Of a DNA stretch of 38,296 nt, positions 23,022 to 32,034 are shown piece by piece (the stretch's first letter is position 1; the number at the start of each line of letters is the position of its first letter). The position numbers and the translations under genes are program-made. The DNA is from DAOTTI01 sp034437795 (GTDB taxonomy: Bacteria; Chloroflexota; UBA11872; UBA12225), in assembly GCA_034437795.1 (NCBI GenBank), contig DAOTTI010000289.1, positions 1 through 38,296 of the forward strand, in the 5' to 3' direction. The notes beneath the pieces are model-generated. The model worked only from the letters and a program-made list of their open reading frames with translations, did not search any database and had not been told where the DNA came from.

Positions 23022-25109
23022 ATGAAGATCTACGCGCCCGACGCCATCCGTAACGTTGGGCTGCTCTCGCATATGGGCAACGGCAAGACCACCCTATCCG
23101 AGGCCTTTCTCTTCACCTCGGGAGCCATTAGCCGCATGGGCCGCGTCGACGAGGGCACCACGACGTCCGACTATGATCCCGAGGAGCAGCGCCGGCGCAT
23201 GTCGATGAACCTCTCCCTGCTCCCTGTGGAGTGGAAGGATCGCAAGATCAACGTGCTGGACACCCCTGGCTACGCCGACTTCGTCGGTGAGGTCATGAGC
23301 GCGCTGCGCGTCATCGATGGCGCCATCATTCTGGCCAGCGCGGTGGATGGTGTGGAGGTGGGCACCGAGCAGGTGTGGGAGTACTGCCAGAGCCGCAACC
23401 TGCCCCGCATCGCCGTCATTAACCGCATGGATCGGGAGAACGCCAGCTTCCACCAGACCCTGGAGCAGATGCGCGAGCGCTTCGGCAAGTGCGTCGTGCC
23501 GGTGCAGGTGCCGATCGGCACGCGCGACCAGTATCGGGGCGTGGTGGACCTGGTCACGCGTAAGGCGCTCATGTTCACCGGCAATGGCCAGGTCACGGAA
23601 GGGCCGATTCCCGACGACCTGGCCGACGAGGTGGAGCGCCTGTGCGAGCAGATGGTGGAGGCCGTCGCCGAAACCGACGACGAGCTGGTCAGCAAGTACC
23701 TCGACGGGCAGCCCTTGACCGAGGACGAGATCAAGCGGGGCCTGCGTGAAGGGGTGAGGACCGGAGCGATTGTGCCCGTCCTGTCCGCCGCCGCCCTGGC
23801 CAACAAGGGCACCAGCCTGGTGCTGGACGCCATCGTCGAGTACCTGCCGTCGCCGGTCGCGGCCGGCCCGGTCACGGCCAAGAACCCCCAGACGGGGAAG
23901 GACGAGACGCTCGCCCCCGACCCCGACGGCCCGCTGGCCGCCCTGGTCTTCAAGACGCTGGCCGACCCGTTCATGGGCCGCCTAACCTTCTTCCGCGTCT
24001 ACTCAGGCACCGTCCGCCCCGACAGCCACCTCTGGAACGCCAACAAGGAGAAGGAGGAGCGGGTCGGGAGCCTGTTCACCATGCGGGGGAAGAACCAGGA
24101 GCTGGTCACGGCCGTCCCCGCCGGCGACATCGCCGCCGTGGCGAAGCTGGCGGTCACGGCCACCGGCGATACCTTGAGCACGCGCGAGCACCCGCTGCTC
24201 CTGCCCGCGCTCGAGATGCCCGAGCCGGTGTACGCCGTGGCGGTGGAGGCGCGGACCCGCCAGGACCAGGACCGTATGGGGCCGGCCCTGCAGCGCATGC
24301 AGGAGGAGGACCTGACCATCCGTGTGCACCGCGACCCCGACACGGGGCAGACCATCGTCTCCGGCATGGGTGATAGCCACGTCGAGATGACGATTGAGAA
24401 GATCCGGCGCAAGTTTGGCGCCGACCTCAAGATCGAGCCCCTGCGCGTGCCGTACCGCGAGACCATCCGCTCGAAAGCCACGGCGGAAGGGCGCTTCGTC
24501 CGCCAGACCGGCGGCCACGGGCAGTACGGCGTCTGCTCGATCGAGATCGAGCCGCTGCCGCGGGGCACGGGCTACGAGTTCGTCGACAAGATCGTCGGGG
24601 GCGTGATCTCAGGCTCCTACCGGCCGGCCGTGGATAAGGGCATCCAGGAAGCGATGGCCGAGGGCGTGCTGGCCGGCTACCCCGTGGTGGACGTGCGGGC
24701 CACGCTGTTCGACGGCAAAGAGCATCCGGTGGATAGCTCCGAGATGGCCTTCAAGATCGCCGGCTCGCTCGCCTTCAAGGCGGCGGCGGAGAAGGCCGGC
24801 GCGGTCCTCCTGGAGCCGATCATGAAGGTCGAGGTCACCGTGCCCGACCAGTACACCGGCGACATCATGAGCGACCTCTCCAGCAAGCGCGGGCGCGTGC
24901 ACGGCATGAACCCGCAAGGGAACGGCACCACGACCATTGAGGCGGAGGTGCCCATGGCGGAGATGGTCCGCTACGCCACCGACCTGCGCTCCATGACCCA
25001 GGGGCGCGGGACCTTCAAGATGCGCTTCGACCACTATGAAGAGGTGCCGCCCAACGTGGCCCAGAAGGTGATCGAAGAGGCCAAGACCCGCAAGGCCGGC
25101 GCCGCCTGA
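23022..25109 (+). CDS. Elongation factor G-like GTPase (EF-G2 type)
   Basis: A 695-residue translational GTPase with the five-domain EF-G layout: G domain (1-~280), domain II, domain III, domain IV (about 470-600, GGHGQYGVCSIEIEPLPRG) and domain V. G1 reads SHMGNGKT (16-22 core) where housekeeping EF-G has AHIDAGKT. G3 reads DTPGYADF (80-87), with Tyr84 in place of the catalytic His. G4 is NRMDR (134-138) instead of NKMDR. These are marks of the EF-G2 paralogue group, whose role in translation is not settled; it is probably not the main fusA, since no rpsL-rpsG-tuf neighbours are present. A good ribosome-binding site (GGGAGA) precedes the ATG. It is followed at 28 bases by tyrS. Confidence 0.9.
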   Translation: MKIYAPDAIRNVGLLSHMGNGKTTLSEAFLFTSGAISRMGRVDEGTTTSDYDPEEQRRRMSMNLSLLPVEWKDRKINVLDTPGYADFVGEVMSALRVIDGAIILASAVDGVEVGTEQVWEYCQSRNLPRIAVINRMDRENASFHQTLEQMRERFGKCVVPVQVPIGTRDQYRGVVDLVTRKALMFTGNGQVTEGPIPDDLADEVERLCEQMVEAVAETDDELVSKYLDGQPLTEDEIKRGLREGVRTGAIVPVLSAAALANKGTSLVLDAIVEYLPSPVAAGPVTAKNPQTGKDETLAPDPDGPLAALVFKTLADPFMGRLTFFRVYSGTVRPDSHLWNANKEKEERVGSLFTMRGKNQELVTAVPAGDIAAVAKLAVTATGDTLSTREHPLLLPALEMPEPVYAVAVEARTRQDQDRMGPALQRMQEEDLTIRVHRDPDTGQTIVSGMGDSHVEMTIEKIRRKFGADLKIEPLRVPYRETIRSKATAEGRFVRQTGGHGQYGVCSIEIEPLPRGTGYEFVDKIVGGVISGSYRPAVDKGIQEAMAEGVLAGYPVVDVRATLFDGKEHPVDSSEMAFKIAGSLAFKAAAEKAGAVLLEPIMKVEVTVPDQYTGDIMSDLSSKRGRVHGMNPQGNGTTTIEAEVPMAEMVRYATDLRSMTQGRGTFKMRFDHYEEVPPNVAQKVIEEAKTRKAGAA

Positions 25110-25137
25110 CGCCGGCCACCCCACCGGAGTACGTCCC

Positions 25138-26427
25138 ATGGCCACTGCTGCCGTAGCGCCCACGACCCAGACGACCGCCCCGCAGCGCAATCCGTACGAC
25201 ATCCTGGCCGAGCGGGGCTTCGTCTATCAGTGCTCCGACACGGAGGGCCTGCGCCGCGCCCTCGCCGCCGGGCCCCTGACGGCCTACTACGGCGTCGATC
25301 CCACGGCCCCGTCGCTGCAGATCGGCAACATCGTGCCCCTGATGGCGCTGGCCCACCTGCAGCGGGCCGGCCACCGCGTCATCGTCATCGTCGGCGGCGG
25401 CACGGCCATGATCGGCGATCCGACCGACCGGTCGGCCGCGCGGCGCATTATGTCCCGCGAGGAGATCCAGGCCAACGCCGCCGCCGCTAGGCGCCAGCTG
25501 GCGGGGCTGCTCGACCTCACCGAGGGCCGCGGCCTGATGGTGGACAACGCCGAGTGGCTCCTTGAGCTCAAGTACATCGAGTTCCTGCGCGACTACGGGC
25601 GCTACTTCTCCGTGAACGAGATGCTCCGCATGGAGACGTACCGGACGCGCCTGGAGGAAGGCCTCACGTTCCTGGAGTTCAACTACGCCCTGCTCCAGGC
25701 CTACGACTTCCTGGAGCTCTACCGGCGCTACGGCTGCACCCTGCAGGTGGGGGGGAGCGACCAGTGGGCCAACATCCTGGCCGGCGTGGATCTGATCCGG
25801 CGGGCGGAGGGCGCCTTGGCCTTCGCCCTCACCACGCCCATCATTACCGATGCCTCCGGCCAGAAGATGGGCAAGACCGCCGGCGGCCAGACGGTGTGGC
25901 TCGACCCCGAGCTAATGTCCCCGTACGACTTCTACCAGTACTGGATCAACACGGACGACCGCGATGTGGCGCGCTACCTGGCCATCTTCACCTTCTTGCC
26001 GATGGACGAGATCCGCGCCCTGACGTCCGTCACCGGGGAGGCGCTCCGGCCGGCGAAGGAGCGCCTGGCCTTCGAGGTGACGAGGCTGATCCACGGCGAG
26101 GCCTTGGCCCGCGAGGCCCAGGCGGCCTCACGCCTCCTCTTCGGCCGCGCCTCGGAGGAGGACCTGGCCGCCGCCGAGTCGGTGCCGTCCGCTGAGATCG
26201 ATCGAGCGCGCCTCGAGCAGGGCATCGCCGCTGTCGACCTGCTGGTGGAGACCGGCCTGGCTGGCTCCAAGAGCGCCGCCCGCCGGCTCATCGAGCAGGG
26301 CGGCGCCTACCTGCACGGGGAACGGCTCCAGATGCGCCCCATTACCACCGCCGACCTGCGCAACGGCATCCTCCTGCTTCGCAAGGGCAAGAAGCACTAC
26401 CTGCGCGTGGTCCCCACCGCTCGCTAA
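25138..26427 (+). CDS. tyrS: Tyrosyl-tRNA synthetase with an altered HIGH motif
   Basis: A 429-residue class I synthetase. The N-terminal Rossmann domain has YYGVDPTAPSL (50-60), the tyrosine-pocket motif Y183-x3-Q187-x2-D190 (NYALLQAYDF), GGSDQWANILAG (205-216) and the second signature KMGKT (243-247). The helical anticodon domain follows, then an S4 domain (VDLLVETGLAGSKSAARRLIEQGGAYL, near 362-388). The position of the HIGH motif reads QIGN (61-64); both catalytic histidines are replaced. All other hallmarks are intact, so it is likely functional, but kinetics may differ. Ribosome-binding site GGAG lies eight bases before the ATG. It stands between EF-G2 and truB on the same strand. Confidence 0.93.
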   Translation: MATAAVAPTTQTTAPQRNPYDILAERGFVYQCSDTEGLRRALAAGPLTAYYGVDPTAPSLQIGNIVPLMALAHLQRAGHRVIVIVGGGTAMIGDPTDRSAARRIMSREEIQANAAAARRQLAGLLDLTEGRGLMVDNAEWLLELKYIEFLRDYGRYFSVNEMLRMETYRTRLEEGLTFLEFNYALLQAYDFLELYRRYGCTLQVGGSDQWANILAGVDLIRRAEGALAFALTTPIITDASGQKMGKTAGGQTVWLDPELMSPYDFYQYWINTDDRDVARYLAIFTFLPMDEIRALTSVTGEALRPAKERLAFEVTRLIHGEALAREAQAASRLLFGRASEEDLAAAESVPSAEIDRARLEQGIAAVDLLVETGLAGSKSAARRLIEQGGAYLHGERLQMRPITTADLRNGILLLRKGKKHYLRVVPTAR

Positions 26428-26463
26428 TCCCTCGCGCCCCTGCGGTGCAGGACCCCCGTTGGC

Positions 26464-27528
26464 ATGGATGCTCTCTTTAACGTCTACAAGCCGAAGGGCC
26501 CCACGTCGCACGACGTCGTGGCCCGGCTGCGCCGCGCCAGCGGCGTCAGACGGATCGGCCACGCGGGGACACTGGACCCCCTGGCGGAGGGCGTGCTGGT
26601 CGTAGCCGTGGGGCAGGCCACGCGCCTGATCGAGTACCTGGCCAAGGCCGAGAAGGAGTATCTGGCGGAGGTCACCTTTGGCGTCGAGACGGAGACCGAT
26701 GACGCCGAAGGGCGCGTCATCGCGCAGCGCTCGATCGAGGGGCTGGATCGTGGCCGCCTTGAGGCGGTCCTGCCGCAGTTCGTCGGCGAGATCGAGCAGC
26801 GCCCGCCCGCCTACTCCGCTGTCAACGTCGGGGGCCGGCGCCTGTACGAGCTGGCGCGGCGCGGCCAGGACGTGGAGGCGCCGATGCGGCGGGTGCGCAT
26901 CACGCGCCTGGCGCTCCAGGAGTGGTCGCCCCCCGTGGCCAAGCTCCTGGTGGAATGCTCCAAGGGCACCTACATCCGGAGCCTGGCCCGCGACCTGGGG
27001 CGGGCCCTGGGCTGCGGCGCCTACCTGAGCGGGCTGGTCCGCTTGCGGGTCGGTCGCTTCGTGGCGCACAATGCCGTTCCGTTGGACGAGCTCGAAGAGC
27101 GCCTGCGCCGTGGCGAGTGGCCGGCCGTGGCCCTTCCGGTCGACGCCGCGGTGGCGCACCTGCCGCGTGTGGACGCCGGCCCCGCGGACGCGCGCCGGCT
27201 GGCGCACGGCCTGCCGGTAGCCAGAGCCGCCGAGCCCGCCGCGTTCGCGCCCGCGCCGGCTGGCGGGGCGCCTGAAGACGCATCCCGCCTGGCGCGCGTG
27301 CATGGACCCGACGGGCGGCTCCTGGCCATCGTCGAGGCGTCGGAGCACGAAGGGCAGGCGGTCTGGCGGCCGGTCAAGGTGCTGGTCACCGCGGCTGCCC
27401 CGTCTCGCGGCTCCGAGGCGGAGCCGGGCCCTGCGCCAGCGGACGGCGCGGCCCCCGTCCGCTCCCGCTCGTCCTCTCCAGATGCCAGCGCCGTGGCCGC
27501 GTCTCGCACTCCAAGAGGCGGGGCATGA
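26464..27528 (+). CDS. truB: tRNA pseudouridine(55) synthase
   Basis: A 354-residue enzyme that makes pseudouridine 55 in the tRNA T-loop. Motifs: NVYKPKGPTSHDVV (6-19), the catalytic Asp38 in RIGHAGTLDPLAEGVL (30-45), RPPAYSAVNVGGRRLYELAR (near 117-136) and CSKGTYIRSLARDLG (near 164-178). The C-terminal third contains a PUA-like region and a low-complexity Ala/Pro/Ser tail (about 305-354). The start of ribF overlaps its stop (ATGA), so the two are coupled. In many bacteria truB-ribF follow rbfA; here they face the nusA-infB-rbfA-nrnA operon in the opposite orientation. Confidence 0.95.
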   Translation: MDALFNVYKPKGPTSHDVVARLRRASGVRRIGHAGTLDPLAEGVLVVAVGQATRLIEYLAKAEKEYLAEVTFGVETETDDAEGRVIAQRSIEGLDRGRLEAVLPQFVGEIEQRPPAYSAVNVGGRRLYELARRGQDVEAPMRRVRITRLALQEWSPPVAKLLVECSKGTYIRSLARDLGRALGCGAYLSGLVRLRVGRFVAHNAVPLDELEERLRRGEWPAVALPVDAAVAHLPRVDAGPADARRLAHGLPVARAAEPAAFAPAPAGGAPEDASRLARVHGPDGRLLAIVEASEHEGQAVWRPVKVLVTAAAPSRGSEAEPGPAPADGAAPVRSRSSSPDASAVAASRTPRGGA

Positions 27529-28556
27529 GGATCATCCGCATCCCGGACGAGCCGCCGCCGGCGCAGCCGCCCGAGGTCGTCGCCACCATCGGTAACTTTG
27601 ATGGCGTCCACCTGGGCCACCGGAACCTGATCGGCAAGGTAGTGGAACGGGCGGCGGAGATGGGCCTGCATAGCGCCGTGGTCACCTTCGACCCGCACCC
27701 GCGTTTGGTGCTCACGCCGGATGACCCCGTGCACCTGCTCAGCACCACGCAGGATAAGGCCGAGCTTCTGGCGCCGCTGGGGATCGATCTCCTGTTGGTC
27801 TGGCGGTTCGACCAGGAGACGCGTGACCTGCCGGCGGGGGCCTTTCTGGAGCGCCTCAACCGCTGGGTGCGCCTGCGCCGGCTGCTCCACGGGCCTGGCT
27901 TTGCGATCGGCCGCGGGCGAGAAGGGAGCGCGGAGGTCATCGCTGCCATCGGCCGGCGCCTGGGCTTCGACGTGGAGGAGGTGCCGCCGCTGGCCTTGAT
28001 CGCCGGCGGCGACCGGCCCGTGGCCTCCACCGCGGACAGCGCCCCCACAGGAAGGGTACTGAGCAGCAGCGCCATCCGCGCCTTGGTGGAAGCGGGACAG
28101 ATCCGGCGCGCGACCGAGGCGCTGGGGCATCCCCCCACCCTTACCGGCACGGTGGTGGAAGGTGCACGCCTGGGCCGGGCCTTAGGCTTCCCCACAGCCA
28201 ATCTGCGCCTCGACCTCCCGTTCGCCATCCCCGCCGACGGCGTGTACGCCGCCTGGGCCGAACTGGCGCCATACACCGCCCAGGCGCGGCGCGTCCCCGC
28301 CGCCGTGAGCATCGGCACGCGCCCGCAGTTCGGCGGCGACCGGCGGGTGGTTGAGGCCCACCTGCTCGACTTTGCCGGCGACCTGTACGGGCAGTCGCTT
28401 CGCCTGCACTTTGTCGCCCGCCTGCGCGGCCAGGAGCGCTTCCGCGACGTGCCGGCCCTGGTGGCCCAGATGCAGCGCGACGTGGCGGCGGTGCGGGCCC
28501 TGCTGGCCGCGGCGCGCGACGGCCACGAGCCGGAGCTGCTCGCGGCCGACGGCTGA
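27525..28556 (+). CDS. ribF: Bifunctional riboflavin kinase / FAD synthetase
   Basis: A 343-residue enzyme that makes FMN and FAD. The N-terminal nucleotidyltransferase has TIGNFDGVHLGH (21-32), VTFDPHPR (53-60), the GPGFAIGRGREG block and a LSSSAIRALV motif in place of the usual ISSTRIR. The C-terminal riboflavin kinase domain has GRALGFPTANLRL (near 217-229) and an RFAGDLYGQSL-like stretch (DFAGDLYGQSLRLHFVARLR). It overlaps truB by four bases. It converges on nrnA with only 14 bases between stops and no visible terminator. Confidence 0.94.
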   Translation: MRIIRIPDEPPPAQPPEVVATIGNFDGVHLGHRNLIGKVVERAAEMGLHSAVVTFDPHPRLVLTPDDPVHLLSTTQDKAELLAPLGIDLLLVWRFDQETRDLPAGAFLERLNRWVRLRRLLHGPGFAIGRGREGSAEVIAAIGRRLGFDVEEVPPLALIAGGDRPVASTADSAPTGRVLSSSAIRALVEAGQIRRATEALGHPPTLTGTVVEGARLGRALGFPTANLRLDLPFAIPADGVYAAWAELAPYTAQARRVPAAVSIGTRPQFGGDRRVVEAHLLDFAGDLYGQSLRLHFVARLRGQERFRDVPALVAQMQRDVAAVRALLAAARDGHEPELLAADG

Positions 28557-28570
28557 CGGCCCCCTGCCGG

Positions 28571-29638
28571 TTACTCGGGGCGCGGCGGGAGCGCCCCCTC
28601 GATCGCCGCCAGCAGGCGCGCCCGCACGTCTTCGATCGTGGCGGGGGGTGGGAAGTGGCAGCCGGCCGCACGGCGGTGCCCCCCGCCGCCGAACGCCGCG
28701 GCCAATGCGGCCACGTCCACCGTCTGCGAGCGCAGGCCCACGTAGATCACGCCATCCGGCCCCTCCTCGATCACCATGCCCACGTCCACCCCGGCGATGT
28801 TTCCGGCGAACCCGGAGAGCCCGCTGCTGTCCGCGCCGGGGCCGCTGCTCGCCACCACGTCCCGCGGGACCTCCACCCACGCGATCCGCCCTCCGGCGGC
28901 GAATTGCAGGGAAGGGAGCGCCTTGCTCCAGACCAGGGCGTTCCCCGGCGGCCGCTGCCGGAAGGTGGCCGCCAGGGCCGCCAGCGGCGCCCCCGCGTCC
29001 ACCAGCGCCGCCGCCAGGCGCAGCGTGCGGGACGACGTGCTCTCAGTCTGGAACGAGAGCGAGTCGGTCATCAGGGCCATCAGCAGGCAGGGGGCGGCCG
29101 GCCGGTTCGGCCGGAGGCCGAGCCGCTCCAGCAGGAGCATCACCACCTCCGCCGCGGCGGCCGCTGCAGGATCGACCAGGTTCACCAGGCCAAACCGCTC
29201 GTTGGTCACGTGGTGGTCGAGGTTGATCAGCGGCAGGCGCTGGAAGAGCAGCCGGTGCCGCTCGTAGAGCGCTCCCAGGCGCCCGAGGCCGGAGGCGTCC
29301 AGGACGATGATCAGGTCCCAAGGCAGGGGGCCATCGGGCGGGTACAGGGGCGCCAGGTCGGTCATGATCCGCTCGGCCCCGGGCAGGCTGGCCAGCGCGT
29401 TCTCAGGGCGGTCGGCGCAGGCGACGGTCGCCGTGCGGCCGGCGCTTTCCAGCGCGTGGGCCAGGCCGAGACTGGAGCCGATGGCGTCGCCGTCCGGCTG
29501 GGCGTGCGTGCACAGGAGCACGCGTCGCGCCTGGCCGATCAGCGCCACCGCCGCCTGCCACTCGTCTTCCCCGATGCCCGCCACTGGCCCGGCGGTGGCC
29601 TCCATTGGCTCGCGCATGCGTTCTTCGACGGCCACCAA
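28571..29638 (-). CDS. nrnA: DHH-family bifunctional oligoribonuclease/pAp phosphatase
   Basis: A 355-residue DHH/DHHA1 phosphoesterase of the NrnA type, which degrades short RNA oligomers and 3'-phosphoadenosine 5'-phosphate. Metal ligands: H45, D49 and D51 in CTHAQPDGDAIGSSLG, an Asp in IVLDASGLGRLG (111-122) and D141-H142-H143 in NLDHHVTNERF. The DHHA1 substrate motif GGGGHRRAAG is near residue 320. The outermost start is TTG (29636-29638); ATG at 29617 or 29605 are plausible alternatives that would remove a short, poorly conserved leader. It follows rbfA by one base, so it is probably the last gene of the nusA operon. Confidence 0.92.
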   Translation of the reverse strand: MVAVEERMREPMEATAGPVAGIGEDEWQAAVALIGQARRVLLCTHAQPDGDAIGSSLGLAHALESAGRTATVACADRPENALASLPGAERIMTDLAPLYPPDGPLPWDLIIVLDASGLGRLGALYERHRLLFQRLPLINLDHHVTNERFGLVNLVDPAAAAAAEVVMLLLERLGLRPNRPAAPCLLMALMTDSLSFQTESTSSRTLRLAAALVDAGAPLAALAATFRQRPPGNALVWSKALPSLQFAAGGRIAWVEVPRDVVASSGPGADSSGLSGFAGNIAGVDVGMVIEEGPDGVIYVGLRSQTVDVAALAAAFGGGGHRRAAGCHFPPPATIEDVRARLLAAIEGALPPRPE

Positions 29639-29639
29639 G

Positions 29640-30023
29640 CTACGTCCGCCCCTGCCCGCCCTCCGGCTCCGGCGGCGGGATCTCCAGCCCCCGCAGGATG
29701 GCCAGCACGCGGTCCCCCTGCTCCAGGCTGCGATCCAGCACGAACTGCACCTCCGGCACGTGCCGGATGGTCAGCTCGCTACCGAGCTTGGAGCGGATGA
29801 ACCCTTTGGCGCGCTCCAGCACCTGCATCGTCGCCTGCCGCTCTTCCTCGCTGCCCAGCACCGAGACGTAGATCTTGGCATGGCGCGCATCCTGGCTCAA
29901 CTGGACGCGGGTGACCGAGATCAGCCCGGCCACACGCGGATCCTTGATCTCGCGCTGCAGCAGCTCGCTCACGATCTCTTCGATGAGCGCCGCCAGGCGC
30001 TCGACCCGGCGCGGATTAGGCAT
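29640..30023 (-). CDS. rbfA: Ribosome-binding factor A
   Basis: A 127-residue KH-like factor for 16S rRNA 5'-end maturation and cold adaptation. The N-terminus MPNPRRVERLAALIEEIVSE, then LLQREIKDPRVAGLISVTRVQ and ARHAKIYVSVLG, are family hallmarks. The C-terminal part (ELTIRHVPEVQFVLDRSLEQGDRV) matches too, followed by a Pro/Glu tail. The ATG at 30021-30023 is chosen over a longer frame that would add 25 Arg-rich residues; AAGGGAA precedes it. It lies between infB and nrnA, as in many genomes. Confidence 0.94.
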   Translation of the reverse strand: MPNPRRVERLAALIEEIVSELLQREIKDPRVAGLISVTRVQLSQDARHAKIYVSVLGSEEERQATMQVLERAKGFIRSKLGSELTIRHVPEVQFVLDRSLEQGDRVLAILRGLEIPPPEPEGGQGRT

Positions 30024-30146
30024 GGCGTTTCCCTTCCCTTGCCGTCGCAGGCAGGCGCGGATCCTTCCCGTCGCCGTGCGCGCGCCGCCGCGCCGCACGT
30101 CCGCGGCTAGCTGCGATCCGCACCTGTCCTCAGGCCGGTCGGGCGA

Positions 30147-32030
30147 TTACACCCGTTCGCGGCCGTACACCTCAATGATGTCGCCCTCGCGGGGGTCGGC
30201 CCAGTTCTCCAGCCCCATCCCGCACTCGTACCCGGCGCTGACCTCGCGCACGTCATCTTTGAACCGCTTCAGCGACGAGACGCGGCCGTTGTACACCACC
30301 TGCCCGTCCCGCGCTACCCGCGCCAGCGCCCCGCGGCGGACCACGCCGTCGCGCACGCGGCAGCCCACGATCGTCTGGCCTCGCCCGACGCGGAAGATGG
30401 CCAGCACCTCCGCGTGGCCGTAGACCACCTCCTGCACCTGCGGCTCGACCAGGCCCCGCAGCGCCTGCTCAATGTCGTCCAGCAGGTTGTAGATGATCTG
30501 GTACTCGCGGATCTCGACCCCTTGCTGGTCGGCGTAGCTCTTGACGGCCGCCTCGACGCGCACGTTGAACGTGATGATGATGGCCCGCGAGGCCACCGCC
30601 AGGTTCACGTCCGTCTCGGTTGGGGACCCGACCCCATCGAAGATGATGCGGACCTGCGTCCCCTCCACCTGGTCATTGAGCTTCTCCAGGGCCGTGCGGA
30701 TCGCTTCCACGGACCCCTGCACGTCGGCGCGCAGGATGATGTTCAGCTCCTTCGTCTCACCAGTCTGGATCCGCGCCAGGATCTCGTCCAGGCTGACACG
30801 GCCCTCCTCGGCCCCCTCGCGCTCCCGCTCCAAGCGCTCCTCGATCAGGGAGCGCATGGCCCGCTCGTCCGGCACCACGGTCAGCCGATCGCCGGCCGAC
30901 GGGACGGCCTCCAGGCCGGTGATCTCCACCGGCGTGGACGGCCCCGCCTCGCGCAGACGGGCGCCGGTGAAGTCGGTCATGGCCCGCACCCGGCCCGCGA
31001 TCTTGTCCACCACGACGAAGTCGCCCACGCGCAGCGTGCCGTTCTGCACCAACACCGTCGCCACGGGGCCCCGGCTGCGGTCTAGCTTGGCCTCGATGAC
31101 CGTTCCCGCGGCTGGCCGGTTGGGGTTCGCCTTCGGCTCCACCAGGGCGTCGGAGACGAGCAGGATCGTGTCCAGCAGGTCGTCCAGGCCCAAGCGTCGC
31201 AGGGCGGAGACCTCCACCACCTCCACGTCACCCCCCCAGCCGGTCACCAGCACGCCATGGTCGGCCAGCTGCTGCTTGACCCGATCGGGGTTCGCGTTCG
31301 GTCGATCGATCTTGTTGATGGCGATGATGAAGGGGACCCCGGCGGCCTTAGCGTGCTGGATCGACTCCAGCGTCTGGGGCATCACGCCGTCGTCCGCCGC
31401 GACGACGATGACCGCGATGTCCGTCACCTGGGCGCCCCGCGCACGCATCTGGGTAAAGGCCGCATGGCCCGGGGTATCGATGAACGTGATCTTGCGGTCC
31501 TGGTAGTCGACCTGGTAGGCGCCGATGTGCTGCGTGATCCCGCCCGCTTCGCTCTCCGCCACGTGCGACTCGCGGATGGCGTCCAGGAGAGACGTCTTGC
31601 CGTGGTCGACGTGGCCCATGATCGTCACCACCGGCGGGCGCGGCGCGAGATTGGCCTCTTCCTCCTCGATCTCGATGCGGTGGGCGGCGATGCTGGTGGT
31701 CGCCTCCGGCTTCGGCTCCTCAGCTTCCACCTGGAAGCCGAGCTCCTCCGCAACCAGCTTGGCCGTGTCAAAGTCCAGCTGGCGGTTGATCGTGGCCACG
31801 ATCTTGTGGCGCAGCAAGGTGGTGATCACCTGAGCGACGGACACGCCCAGAAGCTCAGCCAGCTCCCCCACGTTCAAGGAATCGGGGAGCCGGACGGTCC
31901 TGGTGGCGGTGGCCACCGCCGGCGCCGGGGGTGCGACAACAGCCGTGCCCCCGCCCGCGCGGGGGGCCGGCCGCCCGCCGGTGCGCGCCGGACGCGGGCG
32001 CGGACGTCCACCACCATGGAATCTGCTCAT
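30147..32030 (-). CDS. infB: Translation initiation factor IF-2
   Basis: A 627-residue IF-2, short because the N-terminal region is only about 45 low-complexity residues (Pro/Arg/Gly/Ala) before the IF2_N helix block (LPDSLNVGELAELLGVSVAQVI, 48-69). G domain: GHVDHGKT (139-146), DTPGHAAF, and NKID for guanine. The catalytic His of DTPGH is present. Domain II and the C-terminal fMet-tRNA-binding domain follow (VYNGRVSSLKRFKDDVREVSAGYECGMGLENW). It is in the nusA-ylxR-infB-rbfA-nrnA transcription unit. The ATG at 32030 is preceded only by AAGG one base away; a purine-rich repeat leader may help initiation. Confidence 0.96.
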   Translation of the reverse strand: MSRFHGGGRPRPRPARTGGRPAPRAGGGTAVVAPPAPAVATATRTVRLPDSLNVGELAELLGVSVAQVITTLLRHKIVATINRQLDFDTAKLVAEELGFQVEAEEPKPEATTSIAAHRIEIEEEEANLAPRPPVVTIMGHVDHGKTSLLDAIRESHVAESEAGGITQHIGAYQVDYQDRKITFIDTPGHAAFTQMRARGAQVTDIAVIVVAADDGVMPQTLESIQHAKAAGVPFIIAINKIDRPNANPDRVKQQLADHGVLVTGWGGDVEVVEVSALRRLGLDDLLDTILLVSDALVEPKANPNRPAAGTVIEAKLDRSRGPVATVLVQNGTLRVGDFVVVDKIAGRVRAMTDFTGARLREAGPSTPVEITGLEAVPSAGDRLTVVPDERAMRSLIEERLEREREGAEEGRVSLDEILARIQTGETKELNIILRADVQGSVEAIRTALEKLNDQVEGTQVRIIFDGVGSPTETDVNLAVASRAIIITFNVRVEAAVKSYADQQGVEIREYQIIYNLLDDIEQALRGLVEPQVQEVVYGHAEVLAIFRVGRGQTIVGCRVRDGVVRRGALARVARDGQVVYNGRVSSLKRFKDDVREVSAGYECGMGLENWADPREGDIIEVYGRERV

Positions 32031-32034
32031 ACCT

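Noticed and set aside
24990..25140. T-box leader before tyrS
   Set aside because: Only 28 bases separate EF-G2 from tyrS and no T-box sequence is present.
27487..27600. FMN riboswitch before ribF
   Set aside because: ribF overlaps truB, leaving no leader, and no RFN-type conserved segments are present.
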